Shown piece after piece: positions 34,918 through 48,196 of a DNA stretch of 64,000 nucleotides. The translations under genes were made by a program, and so were the position numbers. Numbering within the stretch: position 1 is the stretch's first letter; each line of letters begins with the position of its first letter. The stretch is from assembly GCA_963556695.1 (NCBI GenBank), contig CAUWAG010000010.1, positions 1,674,001 to 1,738,000 on the forward strand, read 5' to 3'. This DNA comes from Anthostomella pinea. Taxonomy: Eukaryota; Ascomycota; Sordariomycetes; Xylariales; Xylariaceae. The notes under the pieces are model-generated. The model saw only the letters and a list, made by a program, of their open reading frames with translations, was not told where the DNA came from and made no database searches.

Positions 34918-36513
34918 CTAGCTTGAGACGATATTCTCCATGGCCTCGAGCAGCAGGTCGGCATGCTGCTTCTCAAAGATGAGCATGGGCCGCAGGCGGA
35001 CGGCGCTCGCGCCGCTGCCGCCGATGTTGACGCCGAACTTCTTGGCCTTCTTCAGGAACTCGTCTCGCTTGGGGTTGTCGAAGGCGATGAAGGTGCCCAT
35101 GCCCTTGCCGCGCAGGTTCTGGAACTCGCCCGGGTACTTCTTGGCCAGCGCCTCGATCTTGCCGTACAGGTAGTCGCCGACCTCGGCGGTGTGCTTGACG
35201 AGGTCGAGGCGCTGGATCTCGTTGATGATGGCACGGAAGAGGATGGCGCGGGCCGGGTCGCCCATCCAGGTGTTGAATTGCCGGTACGGCTTGTTGGGCC
35301 GGAGGCTTGGGTCGCCGTAGTAGTAGCCGGCGGTCTGGGCCTTCTTGCTGAAGGTCACCATGTCCGGCGGCTCGGGCAGATCCCAGTGGTCGTGCGCCCA
35401 GAACTTGCCGGTTGCGCCGACACCGGTCTGCACTTCGTCCACGATCAACAGCACGCCGTGCTTCTTGGTCACGGCACGCAGACCCCGGAAGAAGGCCGGA
35501 GAGGCGTGGTTGTCGCCGCCCTCGGACTGGATGGGCTCGACGATGACGGCACACGGTGGTAGGTGGTAGTTCTTAATCAGGTGCTCGACTTCGGCGAGGG
35601 AGTCAGCCTCGGCCTTGGCATTCTCTTCGGCGTGCTCTTCGAGCGGGTATTTGAGCTGGGGGAAGGTGGCTTGCGGCCAGTCGAATGCCGGGATATCCAG
35701 CTTGTGTATCGGCTTCGAGCGGGTCGTCGACAGAGAGCCAAAGAGACGGCCGTGGAAGGCAGTCTTGAATGACATGATGGAGAGCTGGGAGGCACCAGGG
35801 CTCTGGTTGTTCATGACTGACTCCATTTCCTCCTTGGTGAAATCGACGGCAGGGCCACCTCGTTCCTTCTGCCGTCTCCACATGAAGGCGGCCTTGTATG
35901 CTGTCTCGTTTGCATCGGATCCAGCCATTGCGGTAAAGACCTGGTCGAGGCCCTTGGGAGCTACCTTCAGAATACCGGTCTCGAGGATCTCAACCCAATC
36001 GTGTGAGGGGAAGTTGCCCAGTGCGGGTCGGTTGATGATTGCCGTAGCCATCTCTGGGCTCTGGGCAGCCTTCATCAGAGTCGGGTTGTTGTATCCGACG
36101 GGTATAGAGGCGATCTGGGCGTAACTGGATGGCAATTAGCGGCTAGCCTGAGTGAGCGACTGTCAATCGGCGGGCAAGACCTACACGTCCAGCAGAGCAT
36201 TGCCGTCTGGGTCGACAATGTAGTTGCCAAAGCTCTTTGTGTAGTCGGCAAGCATGTTCAAGCTCCGGGTGTCGAAGACTTGGTCCAGCTTGGCAATGTG
36301 CTCCTGGGACTTGGGTCCTGGGATGTCGGTCTTCAGCACGGGGCCCTTAGGCTCGCCAGCGAAGAAGCTGGAAGACATTCTTGCGTTTGATGCGGCGACG
36401 TGACGGGTGAGGATCTGGGAGATGGCGTTTCTGGACGATACTCTAGATGGAGTGATGCGCTTGAAAGTAGCAGACACAGCCCGCAGAGGGCCTCCTAGAC
36501 GGAGGGCAGCCAT
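34918..36513 (-). CDS. gatA: 4-aminobutyrate (GABA) aminotransferase, mitochondrial
   Basis: Two exons, 36185-36513 and 34918-36124, joined in phase (GAC GT|GTAGGT; acceptor ATCCAG), give 511 residues. The first 45 residues are basic and Ser/Arg/Ala-rich (RAVSATFKRITPSRVSSRN), a likely mitochondrial presequence. Class III aminotransferase features follow: YAQIASIPVGYNNP, FTAMAGSDANETAYKAAFMW, VIVEPIQSEGGDNHASPAFF, LLIVDEVQTGVGATG (PLP Asp) and MVTFSKKAQTAGYY with the Schiff-base Lys at about 366. The enzyme moves the amino group of GABA to 2-oxoglutarate, giving succinate semialdehyde and glutamate. It stands 1.4 kb from Tc1 copy 2 and 2.9 kb from the alkaloid cluster, but its family and targeting signal point to primary metabolism. 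Confidence 0.93.
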
Positions 36514-37882
36514 CTTATAAGAGCACGACCCGTGAAGCTTTCTCGACGACGGAGATGACTCGGTGTAACCTTTCTCTACCTCGACAGCAAGCGTCTCGAC
36601 AAAGTGGAACGCCCCTCAGGCTCAATTGGGTCTAGAAAAAGGGGATCCGGGCAGATGTCTGTCTAGCAGACAAATTGGGAAGGCAACTAGACAATGTGCT
36701 CAGAAATAGAGTGTCCCAAGCAAAACTAAAGTAGACAAGCTGTCTACCTTATGTAATGGACCAAATAACCGGTTTGGCTGGGAATGGAGGCACGGGAGGC
36801 TCCTTATCAGTTCGATTCGTCGGCGAGGGGCAATCAACCTGGAATGCAAGCTCCTATGGGGTCGTATCCCAAGCTTCTGATTGGGCCTGGCCTAGCTACG
36901 TCAGTGTTGGCGGGGATGATGCCCTGGGCACGCAGCTGCATAGACAGGGGTACCTCCACCTATGCACAGCCTCCCTTGTTTGAAGGTACATATGCTGTCA
37001 AAAACATTACTACCTTTGGTATCGTGGGCACGACCACGGCTTCGTCGATATATTGCCCAGATTCTTGGAGGCCAGGAGCCGCATGGGATTGCCTAATCGA
37101 GGATAGCAGCAGCGGTCATGTCCCTAGCGTCCCGCCTGGCGATGGCCATACTCGTTTGTATCCACGATGAAGGCCTCGTGAGGCTGAGCATAGCGCTGTG
37201 GGGAGCACTAGAGCACAGCCCCGCAAAAGTGAGTTCCGAAGCGACAGACCGAAACCGTAACTATTGCAGAAAGGGAAGTCGCATGCGATGGCCTGTAGTC
37301 CCCGGAGCCGCGATAGGAGATAACCGCTATGACCTGGCCGAGATCGTGTCATATCACATTGACATTGACATGCCAACAGCCGGGTTTGCCTACCTAGGTA
37401 CCGACCTTTTGCCCAGGTTTGCCCAAAATGCAGCATCCAAGGGGGCCACAAGCCCGGTTGGATTTGTTGGATGTCACGACAACTGCACAGCGGTTGCATT
37501 GCATGTCTCATGCACGAACCCGACTGTCGGTACGGACGACCAGCGTTCGACATAATCCAAGTATTCGCAATCAGTTTAAGGGTAGTTAGGGTGTGGATCC
37601 CTGCCACTGGATCCAGCCACCAGTACCTTATCGGATCTCCTGTCATCCAGGGCGTTCTACGATAAGGTTACCTGTGATGGCTGCCCCAGGTGACAGGTAC
37701 CAACCCACTGTAATTTAGGTATTTAGATACTTCTCGGATGGGATCCTTCCCATCCGAACGTAACCAAGCACCAACCAGAATATAGATCATCCCAACCGAG
37801 ACTTGTGATAGATCTCTGTTCTGGTTCCGCTACCACAAAGGCACAAGGGTTTAATCCAATCAATTAGGGGGGTTTCTCGCTA
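36514..37882. other. GatA promoter region and gene-free stretch, 1.4 kb
   Basis: It should include the GatA promoter. A short hairpin (TCGGATGGG, 6-base loop, CCCATCCGA) lies at about 37736-37760. ORFs on both strands lack domains. The right boundary is Tc1 copy 2. Confidence 0.4.
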
Positions 37883-39232
37883 CAATGCGTGGACAAAAGT
37901 CTCCGCCCAACCCACCACAATCTCCTTCAGATCAAAACAACGCGTCAATCACCCTTTGACTTCACCACTCTCTCAACACCGCAATTGATAATGGATTTAC
38001 GATCTTTTGGGGACGAATTAAGCGGTAATCGCGTCGGTAACGGCAAATTCACTTCAGAAGCTCACTCGGCAATCGTGGCGGCGTAAATCAACGACAGAAC
38101 GCATAGGGATGTTATAACTGCGTTTAAAACGAAGCGCCTGAAAACCATCTCTGATATTACCACCAACTTTGAGGCCACTTCTACACCAAAATCTGCCCCA
38201 AGGAGCGGTCGCCCACCCGTTTTGAATACTCGTAAACGCACTCATGTGATCAAAAAGGCAAGAGAGCTCTCCAGGGCGACGTGGCAGAAGATTCGAAACG
38301 AAGCCTGCGTTTCGTGCTCTCCCAAGACTATCAAGAGGATATGTCACGTATACGGCCTCCAGAAGTGGCGCATAGCGAAGCGAATCAAGCTCACAGATAA
38401 GGATGCTCAGAAAAGGCTCGCTTTTACCAATTATTATAGCATATCAGAGCGCCTGAAAGAGTTGTTGCGAGCTATGTTCTCAGACGAATATACGGTCCAA
38501 AACTTATCCGATAATCCAGGCGATTGGGCCATCCGATTCTCTTCAGAGCGGTACTGTTATCATTTTATGAACGAGACAGATCATGGCAAATCTCGTATTT
38601 TGATAATAGTATGGTCTATGATCTGGCTACGCGGCAGAGAAGGAGGACTAGGTAAGTTGGTCTTTTGCCCACTCGATCCGGATGCTCCGCGCAGAAGAGT
38701 ATCTGCAGAGTCATACAAATGGGTTCTTGAGGAAGGCCTGCTTCCGTTTTACGAGACTGGAGATCCTTTTGTTCAAGATAACGCGAAAATTCACCTCACT
38801 GGCGGTGTTCCGGAGTGGATAGAGGAGCACGGCATCCATTGTATCGACTGGCCTCCTCACAGCCCCGATATGAACCTAATCGAATATGTTTGGTGACTTC
38901 TAAAAAAAAACATATATGAAATTAAGCCTGAATTTTCTGAATTAAAGGATAATATCCCCTATTATCGCTACGCACACGAGTTAATTGAGCAGGCGTGGTC
39001 AGAGATCGATCCGGAGCAGGTTCGGGCCTTGATGGAGTCACTGGAGGACCGAATAGCTGTAGTGAGGCGCGCCGGTGGTTGGTATACACACTATTGACTT
39101 AGTTATTAAATACAATTTATTTGAGAATTCTATCACCAGAATTGGATGTGTTATGGTTCAATTGAGTTGGAGGGTATAGTAGATGGAAGGGGTAAAATTG
39201 GGGATCGGGCGGAGACTTTTGTCCACGCATTG
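37883..39232 (+). mobile_element. Tc1/mariner transposon, copy 2
   Basis: 1350 bases with TA on both sides (37881-37882 and 39233-39234). Terminal inverted repeats are nearly perfect: CAATGCGTGGACAAAAGTCT and onward CCGCCC at the left, the complement at the right. It is very similar over its whole length to copy 1; differences are mostly transitions, many at CpG. It ends 186 bases from the stop codon of the NRPS-PKS gene. Confidence 0.92.
37991..39097 (+). pseudogene. Tc1/mariner transposase, broken by stops (copy 2)
   Basis: Same gene as in copy 1 starting MDLRSFGDELSGNRV. The frame is interrupted near 38084 (CGA in copy 1, TAA here), near 38894 (CGA in copy 1, TGA here, just after the PIEYVW motif) and by further changes downstream. 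The stops are at different positions from those of copy 1, so the copies decayed independently. In this copy the two codons disrupted in copy 1 are intact. DNAKIH and the Glu of the PIE motif are retained. Neither copy encodes a full transposase. Confidence 0.85.
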
Positions 39233-39418
39233 TAGCTAACAGCTTCGCAGACAGATCCTGAGAGCAACCTCCGGATTTGTATGACTTCACATATGGGCTA
39301 CCGCGGGCGCCGCTGGACAAAACCCCTTCGCCATCAAATGAGGCACAGTCATCTCATGTGCCATGGGCTTCGCGGCAACATGATATTCTGCCGCATGCTT
39401 TGTTTAATCGTGCCATCC

Positions 39419-42400
39419 TTACCTCTTCGTATTCGCCTTGGCGGCTCGAGTGCCAATACGGTTCAAATAAGCAGTCATCGACCGTTCGTCGACCAAGGGC
39501 GCCGGATAATTATCGCCCCCAAATACGTTATCCCCAACAGGCAACCCCTTAAACATACTAGGCGCGGTTTTGTCAGTATAACTGTCCAGGACAGCAGTGA
39601 TGCGAGCTATGGGGCTTGTTGGATAGGCAGTAGCATAGTCCAGTGCCCGTTGCTTCCACGTATTGAAGGTCATGATCTCCTTCCCACCACTAACATTCCC
39701 TACCAGCCTAAAGAAGTCGGTGCAGGTTGGTGCACGCGAGTTTCTGAAGTCGAAATCACGGCCTATCTGGTGCAAATCTTGTGTCATCACGACGACCATG
39801 GTTTTGCCCAGGTAGTCGACGGGTAGCACAGCCGACATATCGGCATCAATTGACGGAAACGCCCCCAGCTCGAGGCATCCAACGATAAAGTTGTGTAAGA
39901 AGTCGCCGCGATCGAGTCGGAAGTATCCAGTCGTAGTCGAGGCTGTCACATAAGGCAACCGGTATACGGATGCCCTCGCGCCGCGCCAGCGTGCTGCTGC
40001 GACGAGGCGCTCGGCGATATACTTCGAGGTACCATAGCCGTATTCTTGGTCTTCCTCAGTCAGATCAAGGCCGCAATGCTTTGGTATCGTCGAGATCGTG
40101 GACACCAGGTGGACTGCCTTTGCACGGCCACAGGAAGCTAAACGCAGAACCTCGTGGGTGCTCACGATATTGGGGCCGACGTATTCTTCCAGTGGTCGCA
40201 ACCAGTCTACGAGACCGCCAGAGTGGCATATAGCATCGACCTGTTCCGCCAAATTCTCGAACGCTTCCTCGGTCAGGCCGAGAAAAGGTTGAGCCATGTC
40301 TCCAACCGTCGGGTGAACCAGCGACGCAAAACTTGGTTCCCACAAACCATAGTCTTCAAGCGTGGCCACCAATCGCTGTCGTGCCGTATTGACGCAGTCG
40401 GCGCGCACAAGGCAGTGTGTGGAGATGCCCTGCTTGAGAAGCTCGTGCAAGACCGAGGCACCGACGAAACCTGTGGCGCCTGTGAGAAAAACAGACTCGG
40501 GACGTATGGTATGTGCAGTTGGATCATTGGCTACGTTGTCGAACGTGAAGCTTCTATCCAAGCAGCCTTTGCGGATCGCCGTCATGTCCAATTCAGGAGA
40601 GTCAGAGGCTGTGGTGGCAGGAGTTGCACTGCCAGAGGCTGTCGCAGATGATGACGACGTATCCGAGTCCCGCAGTTGAGACAACAAATACTGGCTGAGC
40701 GCCTTCAAGTTTGGATACAGGAAAGCAATATTGACGGATAGCTTGAGCCCCGTCAGTGTTGCCAGATGATTGCGCAACTGGACCGCCGTCAAGGAGTCGA
40801 TCCCAATGTCTCGCAAAGGACGGTCGACATCCACACCAAGTGGTTTCGCGAAGCCCAATGCCTTGGCGACTACTTCCCGGACCATGTTCAGCACAATATC
40901 GGAATGCTGCCCAGGGCTAGCTTCGCTTAACACCTTGTACAGATCCAAGCCTCGGAGGCTCTGGGCGCTGTCCTGAAACAGAAGCGAACGAAGCAGCGGG
41001 GGTATACCGCCTCGTTCCTCGAAGTAGCCCTGAAGTCGTCCCAGATCTAGTGCGGCTGCTACGGTCAGTGGACGATTGCTGACCACAGCGTGTTCGAGCA
41101 GCTCCAGCCCATCTTCTGGTGGCAGGGTGTCAAGGCCGAAGTGACTGAGTTGGGAGAGTGTGTTCTTGACAAGCCTTGATGCCATGCCGCCGCCTACCCA
41201 GGTGCCATATGCCACCGAGGTGGCTGGTAAGCCCTCGGCGCGACGCAGGTGCGCAAGCGCATCAAGTGAGGCGTTCGCTGCGGCATAATTGGCAAGACCC
41301 GCCATACCCATGACTCCAGATATGGAAGAGAACATCATAAAGAGGTCCAGATCCATATCTCGAGTTGAGTGATGCAGCAGCCAGGCACCAAAGACCTTGG
41401 GCGCAAGAGTTGTCACAAACCGCTCTGGCGTCATGGCGGACAGAACACCAGAGTCAGAAACACCGGCCGCGTGGACTATGCCTCGCAGCGGTCTGGCTTC
41501 GCTGAATATTTCCATGACTGACTTGACACTCTCCGGATCGGCTATATTGCTGGCGATCACAGTGACGCGGACACCAAGCTCAGAGAGTTCGACGACCAAT
41601 TCATCCGCGCCGGGGGCTTCCATGCCACGCCGTGAGGCCAGTACCAAGTCGCGAACATCGTGCTTTCTTGCCAGCCATATTGCTACCCGCGTTCCGAGAT
41701 CCCCGAATGCGCCCGTTATCAGGACTGCACCGTCCGAGCGGACAAGCGGTTGCTTGGCTACTGGCCTCGGTACCAACTTGACCCGCTGCATCCGCGGCGA
41801 AAGCACTCGGCCCTGACGCACAGCACATTCCGGCTCGGTGCTCTGTATCACTGCTGAAACCATACTGGTGCCCATTTCGTCGACGTCGCCCAAATCGACC
41901 TGGCGTAAGTGCAGTTCCGGATGCTCCGTCCTGGCAGTCCGCATTAGGCCCCATAGCGGCCCCGCTCCGAGTCGCATGGCCCGGTCGTCGTAATCAGTCC
42001 CAGTACCGACCGCACCACGGGTGAGCCATACAAGCGGTGGCATAAACTGAGTCTGAGCTGCCGTTTGCAGCTGTATAAGCGCCTTTGCAGTGAAATCTCG
42101 CGTCTGGGATATCACGTCCGCATCCGAGTCCCACAGGCACACCAAACCATCCAGCCCCTCGGCTTGCTTGAGATGCTCAACTCTGACCACTTTGATACCG
42201 GCTCTTGACAGGTCAGCTTCCACCTGCCCCGCCCACGTCCCGTCGTTGACCGGAAGCATAAGACCCCAGGTTCCGCTAGGATGCACGTTGTCTGTTTCCA
42301 CGGGATGCCATGCTACCTCGAACTGGAAGCGCCCCTGACCGCCATGGGGCGCACGGCTGAGGGTATCGCTGATACCATTAGCAGCAGCAAGTTTCTGCGT

Positions 42401-45400
42401 GCCTGCACGGTCGAAAGACCGCTGGAAGGCATATGTTGGCAAGTTTACGCGCTGACAGCCAAAGGGTCTAAAATAGGCAGACCAGTCGATTGGCACGCGC
42501 CGCTCATGTAGATCGGCAAGACTGCGTTGAATGGTCGAGGCGCCGTCTTGCCGAGGTATGCAAGACGGCAACCAGGCAGCGGACTTGCTGTCTTCCTCGT
42601 CCGCAAGACATGCTGCACCCAACCCACAAAGTACTTGCTGCGGACCTAGCTCAAGGAAGACGTTGACTCCGTGGAGAGCCAACGTGCGGATACCATCACC
42701 AAAGCGAACTGGCTCGCGTGCCTGTTTAACCCAGTAGTCTGCTTGCTCGAGCTGGCCGGTATGAACCAGCCTGCCGTCTAGGCTGCTGACGATGCTCAGG
42801 TGCGGAGAATTATACCGTATGGTCTCAGCTACGGCTCGCAAGTCCCCCAGCATGCCGTCAATGTGGCGGGAGTGGAAGGCGTGTCCAACGACGAGCGTCT
42901 TAGTCTTGCGGCCTTGCCTAGCGAGATGAGCCGTCACCTTGTCAACGGCTTTATTGTCGCCAGAAATGACTGTCTGCATTGGTGTGTTATAGGCAGCGAC
43001 ATCGACCTTGCCGCTGAAGCCGGATTCATCAATTGCTGCTTCTACCTCAGCGGCGCTGGCCTCGAGCGACACCATCCTTGTATTGCCGGTTTGATTTTGC
43101 ATCAACCGGCCACGCGCAGCAACTAATCGGCAAGCATCAGGCAGATCAAAGATGCCCGCTACGTGCGCAGCCACGAGCTCGCCCAAGCTATGGCCAAGGA
43201 CATATTCTGGTTTCACGCCCAAGCCCTGCCACAGCCGCCATAACGCTACCTCCAGAGTGAACAGAGCAGGCTGCGCAAAGTCAGTACGGTCCAACAATGC
43301 GGCTGCTGTGCTTCCAGGTTCCGACCACATGACCTCGAGTAGCGGCAAATCCAGCTCGGTGAATTCGGCAGCGATCTCGTGGATTGCTTCGCGGAAGACA
43401 GGATAGGTCTCGGACAGGTCTTTGCCCATGCCTGACCATTGACTGCCTTGGCCGGTGAAGAGCATGGCGAGCCGTGGCGCCTCGGCAGCGTCGGTAGCAG
43501 GCAATGCGAAAGAGCCCGGGTGGGTGATCGAACCCAGCCTCTCCAACAGCTCAGCTCTGTCTTTGGCCATCAACACCAACCGCTTTCGGAAGTGACTGCG
43601 TGTTGTCGCTAGGGAGTAGGCGACGTCGCTCACATCATCCCGGTTGGTCTTAGTGCTGATGTGTTGATGGAGCTTCTCAGCCTGCCTCCGCAGCGCTATT
43701 TCGCTGTCGCCTGAGAGGAGGAACGGCATAGTTGAAGGTTGCCGAGTTCCCTTCTCCGTACGATTAGCAGTTGCGACTTCTCTCGGTGGTTCTTCAACAA
43801 TGACATGGGCGTTTGTGCCGCCGATACCGAAGGCACTGACACCAGCCCGGCGCAGGCGGTTACCATGTGAGAGCCATGGTCGTTTCTCCAGCACCGGCAT
43901 CATCTTGGCACCCTGCCAATCCACAGCCGGAGTCGGCTTGGTGATATGTAAAGTCTGTGGTAATGTTCTGTAATGCATGGCGAGTGTCACTTTCAAGAGT
44001 CCTACAAGGCCAGCGGCGGCCTGAAGGTGGCCTATGTTGGACTTGGCCGAACCTATCAACAAAGGCTCTACGTTGGTACGGCTGGGCCCGAAGACGTCCG
44101 CCAGGGCGGCAGCTTCGATTGGATCGCCGAGTTTGGTAGCGGTACCATGAGCCTCAATATAGTCGATGTCGTCGGGCTGTAGTCTGGCAACCGTCAAGGC
44201 CGTACGAATCAGTCGTCGCTGGGCAGCGCCGCTTGGGGTTGTCAAGCTGGCACTACGGCCGTCGTGATTGACCGCGGTGCCGCGTATGACAGCATGCATC
44301 GTATCACCGTCGCGTTGGGCATCGGATAACCGCTTGAGAATAGTGACGACAGAGCCCTCGGACCATCCCGTGCCTTGAGCATCGGCTGAGAAAGCCCGAC
44401 AACGGCCATCCGGCGACATGCCTTGTAGCCGGCTGAACTCCACGTGCAGGCCTGGGTTGAGCATCAGGCTCACACCACCAGACACCGCGATATCGCATTC
44501 ACCCTGCCGGAGCGCGCTGCATGCCAGGTGAGTGGCCACCAGCGAGGAGGAGCAGGCAGTATCTATTGTCATAGCTGGGCCCTCTAGGCCCAGTTGGTAG
44601 GATATCCGACCAGACATCGTGCCAGCAGACGAGCCAGTCACGGTGTACCCGTCAAGATCAGCCAAGTCATTGCCGTCGCTTCGGTTGAACCGCTGATGGG
44701 CCAGAATATTACTGGTGCCGATGAAGACGCCGGTTTGGCTACCGCGTAGTTGCTCCATGGTATAACCCGCACGCTCAAATCCTTCCCAACAGGTCTCTAG
44801 CATCATGTACTGCGAAGGGTCCAAAGCGCGCGCTTCTCGTGGTGATATGCCGAAGAATGATGTGTCGTATGAGTGGATTGAAGGGAAGAAACCCCCACGA
44901 CTGTAATACGACGATTTGACATTATCTGGGGCATCATCGTCGCCCCAACGTCCCTCGGGCACGTCCGTAATGGCGTCACCACCACGCTCGAGGAGCTCCC
45001 AGAAGCCCTCTGGGGTGTCAATGCCACCAGGTAGCCGACACGCCATGGAGACAACAGCGATGTCCTCGGCATCGCTCATACGACGTTGCTTGGTGACGAG
45101 TTCATGGCCGGCCACTCCGGGCGAACTGGTCAGATGCGCAGCCAGCATCTTGACGGTATAGTACTCGAACAGCGTGGGCGACGGGACCGACAGGCCCAGG
45201 AGCCCCTCGAGCTCCCTCTGGACGCGCACGAGACGCGCCGAGTCCCCGCCGACCTCGAAGAAGCTGTCGTCGACGCCGATGCGGTCGTGGCCGAGCACGC
45301 CGGACCAGATCGCTAGGATCTGGCCCTCCAGCTCCGTGGCGGGCTTCATCATGTCGGCGGTGATAGGCTGAATTGAGGCTATTGGGTCCGGCAGGGCATT

Positions 45401-47456
45401 GCGGTCGGTCTTGCCGTTGAGCGTCACGGGGAACGCGGCCATCGAGACGAAGAAGGCTGGCACCATGTAGCCCGGCAGCCGTTTGGTGAGCCAGGGGCGC
45501 AGCACGCGGTCCAGTGGCGCCGTCTTGGCCTCAATGTTGTTGTTGTTGAGCGGCCGCGCCTTCTCCTGCACGACGCAGTACGCTACCAGGCGGTCGTCGC
45601 GGCTGACCACCACGGCGCCGGAGATGGCGTCGTGTGAGGTTATGGCGGCCTCGATGTCGCCCAGCTCGATCCTGTGGCCGCGGATCTTGACCTGCCCGTC
45701 GATGCGGCCCATTACTGTACCCGTGGTTGTCAGTAACAGTAACTAAATTTTCAGGAGAAATTGGGGGTAAACTCGGTAGTAAGAAAGCAGACTACCTGAA
45801 ACCGCACGCTGACTACGGTATCTAGGCAATTCCCGGCCTCCAGGTGTCTATAAGGGGGCTGAATTAACTCAGAAAGTAAGTTGCTTACCGCTCAGCTCCC
45901 CGGGTGCTATTAGGCGCGCATTGTCGCCTGTTCGGTACATTAGGCCCTCGTGAAAGGGGTTCTTGAGGAATCGCGAGCTGCTGAGCTCGGCGTTGTTGCG
46001 GTACCCGCGCGCCACGCCGGCGCCTCCGATGTACAGCTCGCCGGGACTGCCGAGCGGCACGGGCGCCAAGTCGGCGTCGAGCACGTAGAGACGGCCGTTG
46101 GTGATGGGGCCTCCGACCAGTATGGCGTGTCCCTGGCGTACCCTCCAGATTGCTGCGTATACGGTGGCCTCGGTCGGGCTGTTAGAAAACTAGAGTCAGT
46201 GATTACCCCTTTTTAACGAGAAACAAAGAGTCGGAATGCATGTCTCGGGAGCAAGGGCTCTTGACACAGGCTAGAAGAGGAAATTCGCCCCTGATACACG
46301 GCCAGCGGGGGCAATAGGAGACTCGCAAATGTACATACCCGTACATATTCCACACGACGTCGCCGCAGGCCAGCAAGCGGTCTGCCAGCGGTCGGGGCAG
46401 CGCCTCGCCGCCGCAGAAGATCTTCTCGAGCCGCGGCTCGCCCCGCCAGCCGGAGTCAAGCAGCATCTGCCAGATGGCCGGCGTGCCCTGCATGATGGTG
46501 ACATCGTGGCGCCTCATAAGCCTGACGATGGCGGCCGGATCTTTAATCTCGTGGCTCTGCGCGAGGACCGTCGTCGCGTCGCAGAGGAGCGGCAGGAACA
46601 GCTCCAGGACGGCCATGTCGAACGACACCGTGGTGAGCGCCAGCAGCCGGTCATTTTGGTTGCACCCCGGCTCCCTCTGCATCGACAGGAGCAGGTTCGC
46701 GACGCTCCCGTGGCTGACCTCGACGCCCTTGGGTCGCCCTGTTGAGCCGGAGGTGTACATGACGTAGGCGAGGCCGTCGCTGGGTATGTCTATGTCGAGG
46801 TTCTCCTCGCTCCCATTGCTGGAGCTCGGATCTGTCATTTGTAGTGTTTCGTCGACGCCCAGACACACGCTCTCCCAGGCGGCGAAGGCTTCGCGGTTGC
46901 CACCGCCTCCGGTCACGAGAAGCTTCGGAGCGGCGTCCTCCATCATCTGGTTTATCCGCTCGGCGGGGAAGGCTGGGTCGATAGGTACGTAGGTGGCGCC
47001 TGTCTTCATGACAGCGATCAGCACCGTGACCAGCTCGACGGACCGGTCCAGCGCCACGCCGACCATATCGCCGCTCCGGACGCCGCGCTCCACGAGAGCT
47101 CGGGCCATGCGGTTGGCGAGCGCGTTGAGCTCGCCGTAGGTGAGGGCCTCGTCGTTGTAACATAGGGCGTCCTTGGCGGCGTGCTTCGCTGCCGACTGCT
47201 CGAAGAGCTTGTGGAAGCATTGGTGTAGGCTGGCGGGATCGTCTGTTTCGTTGAAGTTGCTGAGCGCTGTGGTGTTGTTGGTGTGGTTTGGTTCTTTGGG
47301 TGTTGTGGATCCATCGTTGTCGTCGAGCTCCATCTCTGTTGTGGAATCGCCAGTGCTCTTGACTTCCTTCGTTGTTGTGAAATCGCCAGTACTGTTGATT
47401 TCCTTGACACTTGCCTGGCAGTCTTCTGTCGTGACAACGTCCATCTTTTCTGTCAT
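39419..47456 (-). CDS. swnK: Hybrid NRPS-PKS, SwnK-like (indolizidine alkaloid / swainsonine type), A-T-KS-AT-KR-T-R
   Basis: Three exons, 46339-47456, 45889-46178 and 39419-45714, with in-phase GT...AG introns, give 2567 residues. Adenylation at about 90-590: YTSGSTGRPKG (about 230), YGPTE made by intron 1, YRTGD, NGKTDRNALP. Thiolation 1 at about 627 (FFEVGGDSARL). KS at about 685-1110 with DTACSSS (Cys near 855), EAHGTAT and NIGHLQAA. AT at about 1224-1560 (FTGQGSQWSGMG, GHSLGEL). KR at about 1800-1980 (LITGAFGDLGTR; Tyr near 1945). Thiolation 2 at about 2109 (DIGIDSLTAVQL). Thioester reductase at about 2210-2567 (LTGATGFVGAS, YGTSKYIAE). No DH, ER, MT, condensation or thioesterase domain is seen. 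This order is that of SwnK, which loads pipecolate, extends it once with malonate and releases it reductively. Residues 1-85 are an acidic Thr/Ser/Asp-rich extension. The frame is open throughout. A related product such as another indolizidine is possible. Confidence 0.88.
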
Positions 47457-48196
47457 TAGTCTTTTGGCTCAGACCAGATGACTAGTACTGCTGAAGTCGA
47501 TATGTGGTTGTCGGTGCAGTCTGGCAGCTTATAGACCACACTGGCCTATCTTGTGTCATAAAGTATGGCGATCACAAGGCGAGTGAGCCAAGCTACCATC
47601 TCGCAAAGTCCTACTGTGTTGAGATACACATCTCTACACGGCCACTCATGACAACGCAGTATAATCCTCACTACTCTCAGCTTGGTAATATGGATTAGAC
47701 CGCCAGTTGAAGCCACGGGACGCTGACAACTGGTATATACAGATCGGTTCACTGTCAGCTCCGCTAAGAACTAATGCGCGGCCCGTATATCTACGGATTC
47801 CGAGGTTCTGCTAAGGACCACCGAGGGAAGTGTTCCGCGGTCGCAAGGGTCCATGATATGATTCTCTTCGTTTCCCCTGGAAAGGATCGTTGTCCGGTCA
47901 CAAGACCCCTTCTCGACGCGCGGTCATCCTCCATCCTTATGGATTATCGCTCTTCTAAGAGGACTAATGCATGATCCGTAAGTACGATGCAGGTATTACC
48001 TTATGTGGGTTAAACTCCGCAGCCACGGGCGGACCAAGAAATAAGGATTTGAGATACGTGAGACCCGATGAGTCCTACAAGCACGTTGCGCTATTTTCCC
48101 TGACAGTTCCGTGAGTCGGAACTGCTCGACGCTTCTTCGCAACTCGGACAGAACTTAGTGCGTGCATTTTTCCCCTATCCAATTCACTACAGCACC
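47457..48196. promoter_or_regulatory. Divergent promoter region swnK / NmrA-type reductase
   Basis: The 740 bases between the two start codons should hold both promoters and could coordinate the two genes. I recognise no specific factor-binding site with confidence. No ORF here is supported. Confidence 0.5.
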